A stretch of DNA of 64,000 bases, from contig NZ_BCTR01000051.1 of assembly GCF_002091475.1 (NCBI RefSeq), forward strand, positions 1 through 64,000. The letters are read 5' to 3'. Of this stretch, positions 49,763-58,363 are shown piece by piece; position 1 is the first letter of the stretch, and every line of letters starts with the position of its first letter. Below the pieces are notes generated by a model, which was given only the letters and a program-made list of their open reading frames with translations, was not told the origin of the DNA and searched no databases. The translations under genes were made by a program, and so were the position numbers. Origin of the DNA: Sphingomonas azotifigens NBRC 15497 (GTDB taxonomy: Bacteria; Pseudomonadota; Alphaproteobacteria; Sphingomonadales; Sphingomonadaceae).

Positions 49763-52333
49763 GTGGACGATGGCGTTTTTCAGGTCGATCTGACCAACTG
49801 TGATCGCGAGCCGATCCATCAGCTGGGGGCCATCCAGCCTTTCGGCTTCCTGATCGCCTTTTCGAGCGACTGGCTGATCAAGCGCGCTTCCACGAATGTC
49901 GCCGCGCACTTCGACCTGCCGGCCGAGGACATGCTCGGCACCCATGCGAGCGACTATCTCGAGGACGACGCGATCCACGCCCTGCGCAACCGACTGACGC
50001 TGCTGCGCGGCGACGATGCGCTGGAGCGGATCTTCGGGATCAAGGCGCTGCGCACGCGCGACCGCACCTACGATCTCGCGCTCCACATGATCGGCGACAC
50101 GATCGTCGTCGAAGGCGAGCCCTGCACCGCCGATTCGGCGGGCGACACCGCCAGCACGCTGCGCGCGATGATGGGCCGGCTCGACGAGAAGGAGAAGCTG
50201 GCCGACTTCTTCCGGGAAGGCGCGCGCCAGGTGCGGGCGCTGACCGGCTTCGACCGGGTGATGGTCTATCGCTTCGAGCGCGACGGGTCGGGCGTGGTGG
50301 TGGCGGAGGCGGCGCGCAGCGGCATCGGCAGCTTCATGGACCTGCGCTATCCGGCGAGCGACATCCCGCAGCAGGCGCGCAAGCTCTATCTGCGCACGCC
50401 CTTCCGGATCATCGCCGATGTCCATGCCGAGCCGGTGCCGATCGTGCCGGGACGCGACGAATTCGGTGCGCCGCTCGACCTGTCGCTGTCGGTGCTGCGC
50501 TCGGTCTCACCGATCCATATCGAATATCTGAAGAACATGGGGGTGAAGGCCTCGCTGTCGATCTCGATCATCGTCGAGGGCAAGCTATGGGGCCTGTTCG
50601 CCTGCCACCATTATGGTGGCCCGCGCTGCCCGGGCTTCGAGCGGCGCTCGATGGCGGAGCTGTTCGGCCAGATGTTCGCGCTCAAGCTGGAGAGCCGCGA
50701 GCGCAAGGAGCTCTCGGCCTATGAGGCTGCGGCGCGCGCGACCAGCGACCGGCTGCTCGCGGCGGTGGCCAGCGATGGCGGGCTGCTCGACGATCCCGAA
50801 TGGCTCGGCAGCATGTTGCGCGAAGTGGTGCCGTGCGACGGTATCGCGATCTGGATCGGCGGCAAGGTGGCGTTCAGCGGCATCACCCCGCCGCCTTCCT
50901 CCTTCGCCTCGATCACCCGCCGCCTGAACGCGATGGCGGCGGGCCGCGTGTTCGCGACCGATCACCTTGCCGAGGTGCTGCCGCAGGCGGCGGACTATGC
51001 CGATGTCGGGGCCGGGCTGCTGGCGATCCCGATCAGCCGTAGCCCACGCGATTACGTGCTGCTGTTCCGCCAGGAACTGGTGCGCACGGTCAACTGGGGC
51101 GGCGATCCGCACAAGCCCGTCGAACTCGGCCCCCATGGCGCACGCCTCACGCCGCGGCAGAGCTTCGAGCTGTGGAGCCAGGAGGTACGCGGCCGCTCGC
51201 TGCCCTTCACCGAGGTGGAACTGCGCATCGCCGAGGTGCTGCGCGCCTCGCTGATCGAAGTGGTGTTGCGCCTGTCCGACGATGCGCAGGAGGAGCGCCA
51301 GCGTGCCTCCGAACGGCAGGAACTGCTGATCGCCGAACTCAACCACCGCGTGCGCAACATCCTGGGCCTGATCCGCGGGCTGGTGCGCCAGTCGCGTGCG
51401 CCCGGCATGGATGCCAGTGCCTATATCCGGCTGCTCGAAGGGCGGATCGAGGCACTCGCCCGCGCGCACGACCAGATCACCGAGGACAATTGGGCGCCGG
51501 CACCGCTCGGCCGGCTGCTGCGCACCGAGGCCGCGGCCTATCTCGGCGGGCGTTCGGGACGGCTGGAGCAGGACGGGCCGATGGTGCTGCTGCGCCCGGC
51601 CGCCTTCTCGACGCTCGCGCTGGTCTTCCATGAGCTGATGACCAACTCGGCCAAATATGGCGCGCTGTCCGACAGCGGCACCGTTTCGGTGCGCTGGTGG
51701 CTCGATGCCGAGGGCGATTGCCGGGTCGAGTGGCGTGAGCGCGGCGGCCCGGCGGTGCAGCCGCCGACGCGCCAGGGCTTCGGGACCACCATCATCCAGC
51801 GCTCGGTGCCCTATGACCTGGGCGGCAAGGCGACGGTCCGCTACCCGCTGACCGGCCTTGAGGCGGAGTTCTGCATCCCGGCGCGGCATGTGGTGCTCGA
51901 CGGCGAGGCGGCAGCCAAGCACGCCCGGGACGTGGAAGAGCCGGTGGCCGCGCCGTCCGGCGATCCGCTGCGGCCGATGCTGCGGGGGCCGGTGCTGCTG
52001 GTCGAGGACAGCCTGATCATCGCGATGGACGCAGAGGACATCCTGCTGCGCCTCGGGGCGGAGCGGGTGGCGACGGCCGCCTCGATCGGCGGCGCGATGG
52101 ACGAGATCGCGATGGAGCAGTTCGACGTTGCGATTCTCGACGTCAATCTCGGGGCGGAGACCAGCCTGCCGATCGCCGACCGGCTCCGCGCGGACGGCGT
52201 GCCCTATGCGTTCGCCACGGGATATGGCGAACAGCTCCAGCTCGGCGAGGAGCATGCCGGCGTGCCGGTGCTGCAGAAGCCCTATACCGCGGTCAACATG
52301 GCGCGGATGCTGGAAGGGCTGCTCGGGCGGTAA
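49763..52333 (+). CDS. bphP: Bacteriophytochrome HWE histidine kinase with C-terminal receiver
   Basis: An 856-residue red/far-red photoreceptor. The biliverdin-binding Cys13 is in DLTNCDREPIH; a PAS domain (20-115) follows, then GAF with PASDIP at 197-202, and PHY (330-510) with the tongue motif PRQSF. An HWE-type kinase has its acceptor His near residue 526 (LIAELNHRVRN) and HATPase motifs (HELMTNSAKYGAL). A receiver domain (about 740-855) has its acceptor Asp near 793 (VAILDVNLG). It starts at a GTG immediately after the heme oxygenase stop. The receiver belongs to the single-domain-like HWE partner type. Output targets are unknown. Confidence 0.95.
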   Translation: MDDGVFQVDLTNCDREPIHQLGAIQPFGFLIAFSSDWLIKRASTNVAAHFDLPAEDMLGTHASDYLEDDAIHALRNRLTLLRGDDALERIFGIKALRTRDRTYDLALHMIGDTIVVEGEPCTADSAGDTASTLRAMMGRLDEKEKLADFFREGARQVRALTGFDRVMVYRFERDGSGVVVAEAARSGIGSFMDLRYPASDIPQQARKLYLRTPFRIIADVHAEPVPIVPGRDEFGAPLDLSLSVLRSVSPIHIEYLKNMGVKASLSISIIVEGKLWGLFACHHYGGPRCPGFERRSMAELFGQMFALKLESRERKELSAYEAAARATSDRLLAAVASDGGLLDDPEWLGSMLREVVPCDGIAIWIGGKVAFSGITPPPSSFASITRRLNAMAAGRVFATDHLAEVLPQAADYADVGAGLLAIPISRSPRDYVLLFRQELVRTVNWGGDPHKPVELGPHGARLTPRQSFELWSQEVRGRSLPFTEVELRIAEVLRASLIEVVLRLSDDAQEERQRASERQELLIAELNHRVRNILGLIRGLVRQSRAPGMDASAYIRLLEGRIEALARAHDQITEDNWAPAPLGRLLRTEAAAYLGGRSGRLEQDGPMVLLRPAAFSTLALVFHELMTNSAKYGALSDSGTVSVRWWLDAEGDCRVEWRERGGPAVQPPTRQGFGTTIIQRSVPYDLGGKATVRYPLTGLEAEFCIPARHVVLDGEAAAKHARDVEEPVAAPSGDPLRPMLRGPVLLVEDSLIIAMDAEDILLRLGAERVATAASIGGAMDEIAMEQFDVAILDVNLGAETSLPIADRLRADGVPYAFATGYGEQLQLGEEHAGVPVLQKPYTAVNMARMLEGLLGR

Positions 52334-52375
52334 AAGCTTCTAGACCGGCAAATAGCGTATCTTCCCCTGGCGGGC

Positions 52376-52549
52376 AGGGTAATCGCATAGGGCTAAAATG
52401 CGTCGTCACCCCCGCGGAGGCGGGGATCCATTGGCGCTGATGCCGCGGTTCTTTCCCCGAGCGCTCAGGGCAATGGATTCCCGCCTTCGCGGGAATGACA
52501 AAGGTTTCTAGTGATGCCGTTTGCCCCAGAATCCATATGCGATTGCCCT
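52376..52549. repeat. Nested palindromic element, copy 1
   Basis: An inner 95-bp inverted-repeat unit (52405-52499), beginning GTCACCCCCGCGG and ending CGCGGGAATGAC, is enclosed by outer terminal repeats AGGGTAATCGCATA (52376-52389) and TATGCGATTGCCCT (52536-52549). A second copy with an inner unit of identical length is at 59744-59913. It fills most of the 237-bp spacer between the phytochrome and cupin genes. It resembles dispersed palindromic repeats, or a MITE, of high-GC proteobacteria. Confidence 0.7.
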
Positions 52550-52570
52550 CCGTCCGGGGACGAAACGGAC

Positions 52571-53059
52571 TTACTCCCCCTTGGGCAGCTTGATCCCCAG
52601 CAGCACCAGCCGCTCGCCGGTGATGCCGAACCAGTGCGGCACCCCGGCCGGCACCAGGATCACGTCGCCGGCCGCAAGCGTGCGGGTGCTGCCGCCCTCG
52701 ATCCGGCTGCCCTCCACCAGCGTGGCGTTGCGGACCTCGCGGTCCGGCATCGCGCCGCCGGAGACCAGCGTGCCGGCGCCTTCGAGCACGATCGCATATT
52801 CGGCCTGGTCGGGATGGACGGCAGGCTTGCCCGGCTTCTTCCAGATCTCGATCGCGGCGATGTTGCTGCCGTCGCGCACCAGCGGCTTCCAGGCGAAGCC
52901 TTGGCCCGGCTTCATCTCCGCCAGCATCGCCTTGAGCTGCGCTTGCACGTCCTTGGCGCCCGCAAAGGATGTTGGGTCGGCGGCGGTCTGCGCCACTGCG
53001 GGGCTGGCGGCGGCGAGCAGCAGAGCGGCCGCGGCAAGGGCGCTGGGCAGGATCTTCAC
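52571..53059 (-). CDS. Secreted cupin-domain protein
   Basis: A 162-residue exported small cupin. It has a GTG start preceded by GGGAGAGA, a signal peptide (1-24, ending AVAQ) and a single cupin fold: motif 1 around WKKPGKPAVHPDQAEYAIVLEG and motif 2 AGDVILVPAGVPHWFGI. Histidines in both could bind a metal. The function is unknown. It is transcribed alone, convergent with the phytochrome gene. Confidence 0.85.
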   Translation of the reverse strand: MKILPSALAAAALLLAAASPAVAQTAADPTSFAGAKDVQAQLKAMLAEMKPGQGFAWKPLVRDGSNIAAIEIWKKPGKPAVHPDQAEYAIVLEGAGTLVSGGAMPDREVRNATLVEGSRIEGGSTRTLAAGDVILVPAGVPHWFGITGERLVLLGIKLPKGE

Positions 53060-53125
53060 GACATCTCTCCCTGTAGGTATCTGAGAACGCTGGGGCGTGT
53101 TTGTCGGCACCCTGCCACAGCCGCC

Positions 53126-54019
53126 TCAGCCCCGCCAGCGCAACCGCTCGACCAGCAGCGCGAAGGCCGGCGTCGGTTGGCGGCGGCTCGGGTAATAGAG
53201 ATGGTAGCCGGCAAAGGGCGGGGAGAAGCGCGTCAGCACCGCCTCCAGCGCGCCGCTCGCCAGATGCGGCGCCAGCATCGCATCGGGCAGGCAGGCAATG
53301 CCGAACCCGTCGAGCGCCGCGCGGAGGATCGGGAAAACCGAGGAGAAGGTAAGGGCCCCATCTACCCACACCTTGCGCTCGCGGCCGTCTTCCTCGAACT
53401 CCCAGGCGTAAAGCCCGCCATAGGTGGGCAGGCGCAGGTTGATGCAGGCGTGCGCGGTCAGATCCTCGACCATTTGCGGTCGCCCCGCGCGATCGAAATA
53501 GGTGGGCGAGGCTACCGCCAGCATCCGCGCCTCGGGACCGATCGGCACTGCCACCATGTCCTTGGCGATGATGTCGCCGAAGCGCACCCCCGCATCGAAC
53601 CGCTCGGCGACGATGTCCTTCAGCCGATAGTCGGTATCGATCTCGACCCGGATGTCGGGGAATTCGCGCAGGATCGGGGCGAGCCGCGGCCAGAGCAGCG
53701 TCTTCAGCGAATGCTCGTCGGCGCTGATCCGCACCAGCCCGGCCGGCTTGTCACGCAGCGCGGTGAGCGCCGCCAGTTCGGCCTCGATCTCGTCGAGCCG
53801 CGGCGCGAGCGTGGCGAACAGCCGCTCGCCCGCCTCGGTGAGGCTGACGCTACGCGTGGTTCGGTGGAGCAGCCGCACCCCCAGCCGTTCTTCCAGCGCC
53901 CGCATCGCATGGCTGAGTGCCGAGGGCGTAACCCCGCTCTGCGCGGCGGCGCGGGTGAAGCTCTTCTGGCGGGCCACGGCGAGGAAGGCGGTAAGTTCGG
54001 AGAGCTGCTGGCGATTCAT
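53126..54019 (-). CDS. LysR-family transcriptional regulator
   Basis: A 297-residue LysR regulator with an N-terminal winged HTH (SFTRAAAQSGVTPSALSHAMRALEERLG, LLHRTTRSVSLTEAG) and a C-terminal effector domain. It is similar in type to the regulator at 32-1003. It is divergent from the alcohol dehydrogenase gene at 54144, and overlapping palindromes sit at its own start codon, typical of LTTR autoregulation plus target activation. Confidence 0.92.
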   Translation of the reverse strand: MNRQQLSELTAFLAVARQKSFTRAAAQSGVTPSALSHAMRALEERLGVRLLHRTTRSVSLTEAGERLFATLAPRLDEIEAELAALTALRDKPAGLVRISADEHSLKTLLWPRLAPILREFPDIRVEIDTDYRLKDIVAERFDAGVRFGDIIAKDMVAVPIGPEARMLAVASPTYFDRAGRPQMVEDLTAHACINLRLPTYGGLYAWEFEEDGRERKVWVDGALTFSSVFPILRAALDGFGIACLPDAMLAPHLASGALEAVLTRFSPPFAGYHLYYPSRRQPTPAFALLVERLRWRG

Positions 54020-54036
54020 TGTTGAATCCTATTCAG
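54014..54036. promoter_or_regulatory. Candidate LysR operator with overlapping dyads
   Basis: GATTCA (54014-54019) and TGAATC (54024-54029) form one dyad; TGAAT (54024-54028) and ATTCA (54032-54036) form a second that shares a half-site. The cluster overlaps the LysR start codon in the 124-bp divergent spacer. Confidence 0.45.
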
Positions 54037-54143
54037 CACTGCATGCAGATACCAGCGTCTAATCGTGGGTGTCGCGAGCGCTCATCTTTCGAGCGAGGAG
54101 TCGTCTGGCTCCGCCGCTTCACATCTCCAAGGGGACCCCAACC

Positions 54144-55193
54144 ATGGCCACCAAAGCCTATGGCGCCTATGCCGCCGACAAGCCGCTCGAACCGATCGAC
54201 ATCGAACGCCGCGCGCCCGGCGATCACGACGTGCAGATCGACATCCTCTATTGCGGCGTCTGCCATTCCGACCTGCACCAGGTCCGTTCCGAATGGGACG
54301 GCACGCTCTACCCGTGCGTGCCGGGCCACGAGATCGTCGGCCGGGTGAGCGCGGTCGGCGGGCATGTCTCGAAGTTCGCCGTGGGCGATGTCGTCGGCGT
54401 CGGCTGCATGGTCGACAGCTGCCAGCATTGCGCCTCGTGCGACGAGGGACTCGAGCAATATTGCGAGAACGGTTTCGTCGGCACCTATAACGGCCCGACT
54501 CCGGATGCCCCCGGCTACACGCTGGGTGGCTATTCGCAACGCATCGTCGTCAGCGACAAGTTCGTGCTCAAGGTCGGGCATGGCGAGGAGCATCTTGCCG
54601 CCGTCGCCCCGCTGCTCTGCGCGGGCATCACCACCTGGTCGCCCCTCCGTCACTGGCAGGTCGGCCCGGGCAAGAAGGTCGGCATCGTCGGCATCGGCGG
54701 GCTCGGTCACATGGGCGTGAAGCTGGCGCACGCGCTGGGCGCCCATGTCGTCGCCTTCACCACCTCGGAGAGCAAGCGCGCCGACGCGCATGCGCTGGGC
54801 GCGGACGAAGTCGTGGTCTCGCGCGATGCCGAGGCGATGGCGGCGCACGCCAACAGCTTCGACTTCATCCTCGACACCGTCGCCGCCAGCCACAACCTCG
54901 ATGCCTTCACCACGCTGCTGAAGCGCGACGGCACGCTGACGCTGGTCGGCGTGCCCGAGCATGCGCACCCCTCGCCCACCGTCGCGGCACTGATCTTCAA
55001 GCGGCGCGCGATCGCCGGCTCGCTGATCGGTGGCATCGCCGAGACGCAGGAGATGCTCGACTTCTGCGCCGAGCACGGGATCGTCGCGGACATCGAGATG
55101 ATCCGCGCCGAGGAGATCAACACCGCGTACGAGCGCATGCTCAAGAGCGACGTGAAGTACCGCTTCGTCATCGACATCGCGTCGATGGGCTGA
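54144..55193 (+). CDS. Zinc-dependent NAD(P) alcohol dehydrogenase (YahK/CAD-like)
   Basis: A 349-residue medium-chain zinc dehydrogenase. The catalytic-zinc Cys is in CGVCHSDLH, PGHEIVGRV supplies His-Glu, and the structural zinc has Cys residues in DSCQHCASCDEGLEQYC. The Rossmann motif is GIGGLGHMGVKLA. The class reduces aldehydes such as cinnamaldehydes with NADPH. AAGGGGA precedes the ATG. It is probably regulated by the divergent LysR gene. Confidence 0.93.
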   Translation: MATKAYGAYAADKPLEPIDIERRAPGDHDVQIDILYCGVCHSDLHQVRSEWDGTLYPCVPGHEIVGRVSAVGGHVSKFAVGDVVGVGCMVDSCQHCASCDEGLEQYCENGFVGTYNGPTPDAPGYTLGGYSQRIVVSDKFVLKVGHGEEHLAAVAPLLCAGITTWSPLRHWQVGPGKKVGIVGIGGLGHMGVKLAHALGAHVVAFTTSESKRADAHALGADEVVVSRDAEAMAAHANSFDFILDTVAASHNLDAFTTLLKRDGTLTLVGVPEHAHPSPTVAALIFKRRAIAGSLIGGIAETQEMLDFCAEHGIVADIEMIRAEEINTAYERMLKSDVKYRFVIDIASMG

Positions 55194-55264
55194 GGCCCCG
55201 CTGGGGCGGCGCTCGCGTCGCCCCCGCATTTCCCTTTCCGTCGCGCGCGTCCTACATCGCGGCG

Positions 55265-55996
55265 ATGCATCTTCGCGCCGAAGCCCTCCTGCTCAGCGTT
55301 CGCAACCATGGCGAACATGGCGCGATCGTGCGGGCATTGACCGAGCGCGACGGCGTCCAGCCCGGCTATGTCCGCGGGGGCCGATCGCGCGCGTTGCGGC
55401 CGGTGCTGCAGCCTGCCAACCTGATCCTCGGCGAATGGCGCGCGCGCACCGAGGAGCAGCTCGCCGGCCTCACGGTCGAACTGCTCCACAGCCGCGCGCC
55501 CCTGTTCGGCGAGCCGCTGCCCGCCGCCGCGCTCGCCTGGGTGACCGCGCTCACCGCCGCGACGCTGCCCGAAGGGCTGCCCTATCCCCGGCTGCATGCT
55601 GCACTCGGCGGCGTGCTCGATGCGATCGAGGCGGCGCCGGCGGCGCGCGGCTGGGCGGTGGCACTCGTGCGCTACGAGCTGCTGCTGCTCGCTGAACTCG
55701 GCTTCGGGCTCGATCTCGAACGCTGCGCTGCTACTGGGACGGGCGAGGACCTCGCCTATGTCAGCCCCAAGAGCGGCATCGCGGTGAGCCGGGCGGGCGC
55801 GACCGGCTATGAAAGCCGCCTGCTCGTGCTGCCGCAGTTTCTCACCGAAGGCGGCGCGGCCGACTGGGAGAACATCGTCGCCGGGCTGCGCCTCACCGGC
55901 CATTTCCTCGCCCGCGACCTGCTGATCGGCCGTGGTGCCGATTTGCTCGCGGCGCGCACGCGGCTGGTGGATCGTCTGCTGCGGGCAGTTGCATAA
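55265..55996 (+). CDS. recO: DNA repair protein RecO
   Basis: A 243-residue RecO with an N-terminal OB fold (about 1-80: LLLSVRNHGEHGAIVRALTERDGVQPGYVRGG) and a C-terminal helical domain with FGLDLERCAATG and YVSPKSGIAVSR, typical of alphaproteobacteria. It acts with RecR to load RecA on gapped DNA. The four zinc cysteines of some RecO proteins are not all present. Confidence 0.93.
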   Translation: MHLRAEALLLSVRNHGEHGAIVRALTERDGVQPGYVRGGRSRALRPVLQPANLILGEWRARTEEQLAGLTVELLHSRAPLFGEPLPAAALAWVTALTAATLPEGLPYPRLHAALGGVLDAIEAAPAARGWAVALVRYELLLLAELGFGLDLERCAATGTGEDLAYVSPKSGIAVSRAGATGYESRLLVLPQFLTEGGAADWENIVAGLRLTGHFLARDLLIGRGADLLAARTRLVDRLLRAVA

Positions 55997-56053
55997 TCGG
56001 CCGCCGGGCGGCTAAGCGGCCGCTCGATACGCGCTGTTAGCATGGGGACGACG

Positions 56054-57106
56054 ATGCCGCTGATTGCTGTTCTGCCGGGTGACGGGATCGGTCCCGAAGT
56101 GACGCGCGAGGCGCGCCGGGTGCTCGAAGCATTGAACCTAGGCCTGACCTTCGAGGAAGCGCCGGTCGGCGGCGCTGGCTATCTCGCCGCCGAGCATCCG
56201 CTGCCCGAGGCGACGCTGGCGCTGGCCAAGCGCGCCGATGCGGTGCTGTTCGGCGCGATCGGCGACCCGCGTTTCGAGAAGCTGGAGCGCCACCTGCGCC
56301 CCGAAGCGGCGCTGCTCGGCATTCGCCAGGCGCTCGGCCTGTTCGCCAATCTCCGTCCGGCGACGCTGTTCCCCGGCCTGGAAGACGCGTCGCCGCTCAA
56401 GCCCGAGGTGGTGAACGGCCTCGAGATCGTCATCGTCCGCGAGCTGATCGGCGACGTCTATTTCGGCGAGAAGGGCCTGCGCACCACGCCCGAAGGCCTG
56501 CGCCAGGGCTATGACGTGATGAGCTATAACGAGCAGGAAGTGGCGCGCATCGCCCGCGTCGGCTTCGAAATGGCCAAGCGCCGCCGCAAGAAGCTCTGCT
56601 CGGTCGACAAGGCGAACGTGCTCGAGACCTCGCAGCTGTGGCGGGACGTCGTCACCGCGATGGCGGCGGAATATCCCGAGGTCGAGCTGACCCATATGTA
56701 TGTCGACAATGCCGCGATGCAGCTGGTGCGTGCGCCGGCCAAGTTCGACGTCATCGTCACCGGCAATCTGTTCGGCGACATCCTGTCCGATCAGGCGAGC
56801 ATGTGCGCCGGCTCGATCGGGATGCTGCCCTCGGCTTCGCTGGCGGCATGGTCGGGCGCGAACGGCATGTACGAGCCGATCCACGGCAGCGCGCCGGACA
56901 TCGCCGGCCAGGGCAAGGCCAACCCCTGCGCCGCCATTCTCTCGGCGGCGATGCTGCTGCGGCACTCGCTGGCCGATGAAGCCTCGGCACAGCGTATCGA
57001 GAAGGCGGTCGCCGCAGCCCTCGCCACCGGCGCGCGAACGGCCGATCTCGGCGGCACGCTGTCGACTGCGGCCATGGGCGATGCGGTGCTGCAGGCGCTG
57101 CAATAA
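56054..57106 (+). CDS. leuB: 3-isopropylmalate dehydrogenase
   Basis: A 350-residue isocitrate/isopropylmalate dehydrogenase-family enzyme of leucine biosynthesis, located in the cytoplasm. Motifs are VLPGDGIGPEV at the N-terminus, LFGAIGDP, the Mg2+/substrate region NLFGDILSDQAS, and NAD-binding HGSAPDIAGQGKANP. The start MPLIAVLPGDG with GGGGA upstream is preferred; an ATG at 56042 would add four residues. It is followed by a 16-bp perfect hairpin. Confidence 0.95.
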   Translation: MPLIAVLPGDGIGPEVTREARRVLEALNLGLTFEEAPVGGAGYLAAEHPLPEATLALAKRADAVLFGAIGDPRFEKLERHLRPEAALLGIRQALGLFANLRPATLFPGLEDASPLKPEVVNGLEIVIVRELIGDVYFGEKGLRTTPEGLRQGYDVMSYNEQEVARIARVGFEMAKRRRKKLCSVDKANVLETSQLWRDVVTAMAAEYPEVELTHMYVDNAAMQLVRAPAKFDVIVTGNLFGDILSDQASMCAGSIGMLPSASLAAWSGANGMYEPIHGSAPDIAGQGKANPCAAILSAAMLLRHSLADEASAQRIEKAVAAALATGARTADLGGTLSTAAMGDAVLQALQ

Positions 57107-57116
57107 GGCACACAGT

Positions 57117-57154
57117 CCCATGCGCCCCTCCTCCGCGAAGGAGGGGCGCATGGG
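57117..57154. terminator. Long hairpin between convergent leuB and oxidoreductase genes
   Basis: CCCATGCGCCCCTCCT (57117-57132) pairs perfectly over 16 bp with AGGAGGGGCGCATGGG (57139-57154) around a 6-nt loop. There is no T-run, but its position between two converging genes fits a bidirectional transcription or RNA-stability element. Confidence 0.6.
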
Positions 57155-57162
57155 GCGCCTGC

Positions 57163-58278
57163 TTACACCAGTTCTGCCAGCGCCGCCGGGCTGAAGCCCT
57201 TCAGCCCCTCGCCATCGCCGGCCTGGACCTTCTTTACCCAATCGGCATCGCTGATCAGGGCGCGGCCGACGGCGATCAGGTCGAATTCGTCGCGTTCCAT
57301 CCGCTCGACCAGCTTGTCGAGATCGGTGCGCTGCGAGGTCTCGCCGCCGAACGCCGCGATGAACTCACCCGACAGGCCGACCGAGCCGACGCTGATCGTC
57401 GCGGCACCGGTGAGCTCCTTCGCCCAGCCGGCGAAGTTGAGGCCGTTCTCGCCATCCACCTCGGGGAACTCCGGCTCCCAGAAGCGGCGCTGCGAGCAGT
57501 GCAGCACGTCAGCGCCGGCATCGACCAGCGGCTGGAGCCACGCGGCCATCTCGTCCGGCGTGGCGGCGAGGCGGGCGCTATAGTCCTGCTGCTTCCACTG
57601 GCTGAGGCGCAGGATCACCGGGAAGTCGGGGCCCACCGCGGCGCGAACTGCCTTCACCACCTCGACGGCGAAGCGCGAGCGCTCGGCGATCGTCGCGCCG
57701 CCATAGCCGTCCTCACGGGTGTTGGTGCCTGCCCAGAAGAACTGGTCGATCAGATAGCCGTGCGCGCCGTGGATCTCGACCGTATCGAAGCCCAGGCGCT
57801 TGGCGTCCGCGGCGGCCTTGGCGAAGGCGGCAATCGTCGCCTCGATGTCCTGCTCGGTCATCGCGACGCCGCGCGGCCTGCCCGGCGCGAGCAGGCCCGA
57901 GGGGCTCTCGACGTCGACATCGGGGACCCAGTCGGTCGCCGTCTTGGTCGATCCGGTGTGCCAGATCTGCGGCGCCATCTTGCCGCCGGCGGCATGGATC
58001 TCGTCGATCACCGTCTTCCACCCGGCCAGCGCGGCATCGCCGTGGAAGAAGGGAATGTTGGGATGGTTGCGCGAGGCCGGGCGGTCGATCACCGTGCCTT
58101 CGGAAAGGATCAGGCCGACGCCGCCCTCGGCCCGGCGCCGGTAATAGGCGGCGTTGGCCGCACCCGGGATGCCTTCGGGCGCGAAGGTCCGCGTCATCGG
58201 CGCCATCACGATCCGATTGGGCAGATCGAGCGACTTGATGCGGAAGGGACGGAAGAAGACGTCGGTCGACGCGGCCAT
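57163..58278 (-). CDS. NADH:flavin oxidoreductase/12-oxophytodienoate reductase-like (old yellow enzyme)
   Basis: A 371-residue FMN-dependent TIM-barrel ene-reductase. Motifs include NRIVMAPMTRTFA near the N-terminus, the substrate-binding pair HGAHGYLIDQFF with EIHGAH, and a C-terminal FMN phosphate region ISVGSVGLSGEF...DLIAVGRALISD. It reduces activated alkenes with NAD(P)H; the natural substrate is unknown. The start with GGAG upstream is preferred over an ATG at 58311. Confidence 0.93.
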   Translation of the reverse strand: MAASTDVFFRPFRIKSLDLPNRIVMAPMTRTFAPEGIPGAANAAYYRRRAEGGVGLILSEGTVIDRPASRNHPNIPFFHGDAALAGWKTVIDEIHAAGGKMAPQIWHTGSTKTATDWVPDVDVESPSGLLAPGRPRGVAMTEQDIEATIAAFAKAAADAKRLGFDTVEIHGAHGYLIDQFFWAGTNTREDGYGGATIAERSRFAVEVVKAVRAAVGPDFPVILRLSQWKQQDYSARLAATPDEMAAWLQPLVDAGADVLHCSQRRFWEPEFPEVDGENGLNFAGWAKELTGAATISVGSVGLSGEFIAAFGGETSQRTDLDKLVERMERDEFDLIAVGRALISDADWVKKVQAGDGEGLKGFSPAALAELV

Positions 58279-58363
58279 GGGAACTCCGTTGCGTTTTGAA
58301 ACGTATGTCAAGCTAAGCCCTTCGCGGCCGCGTTCAAGATGGCTTCGCGGCCGCCGCGCCGAT

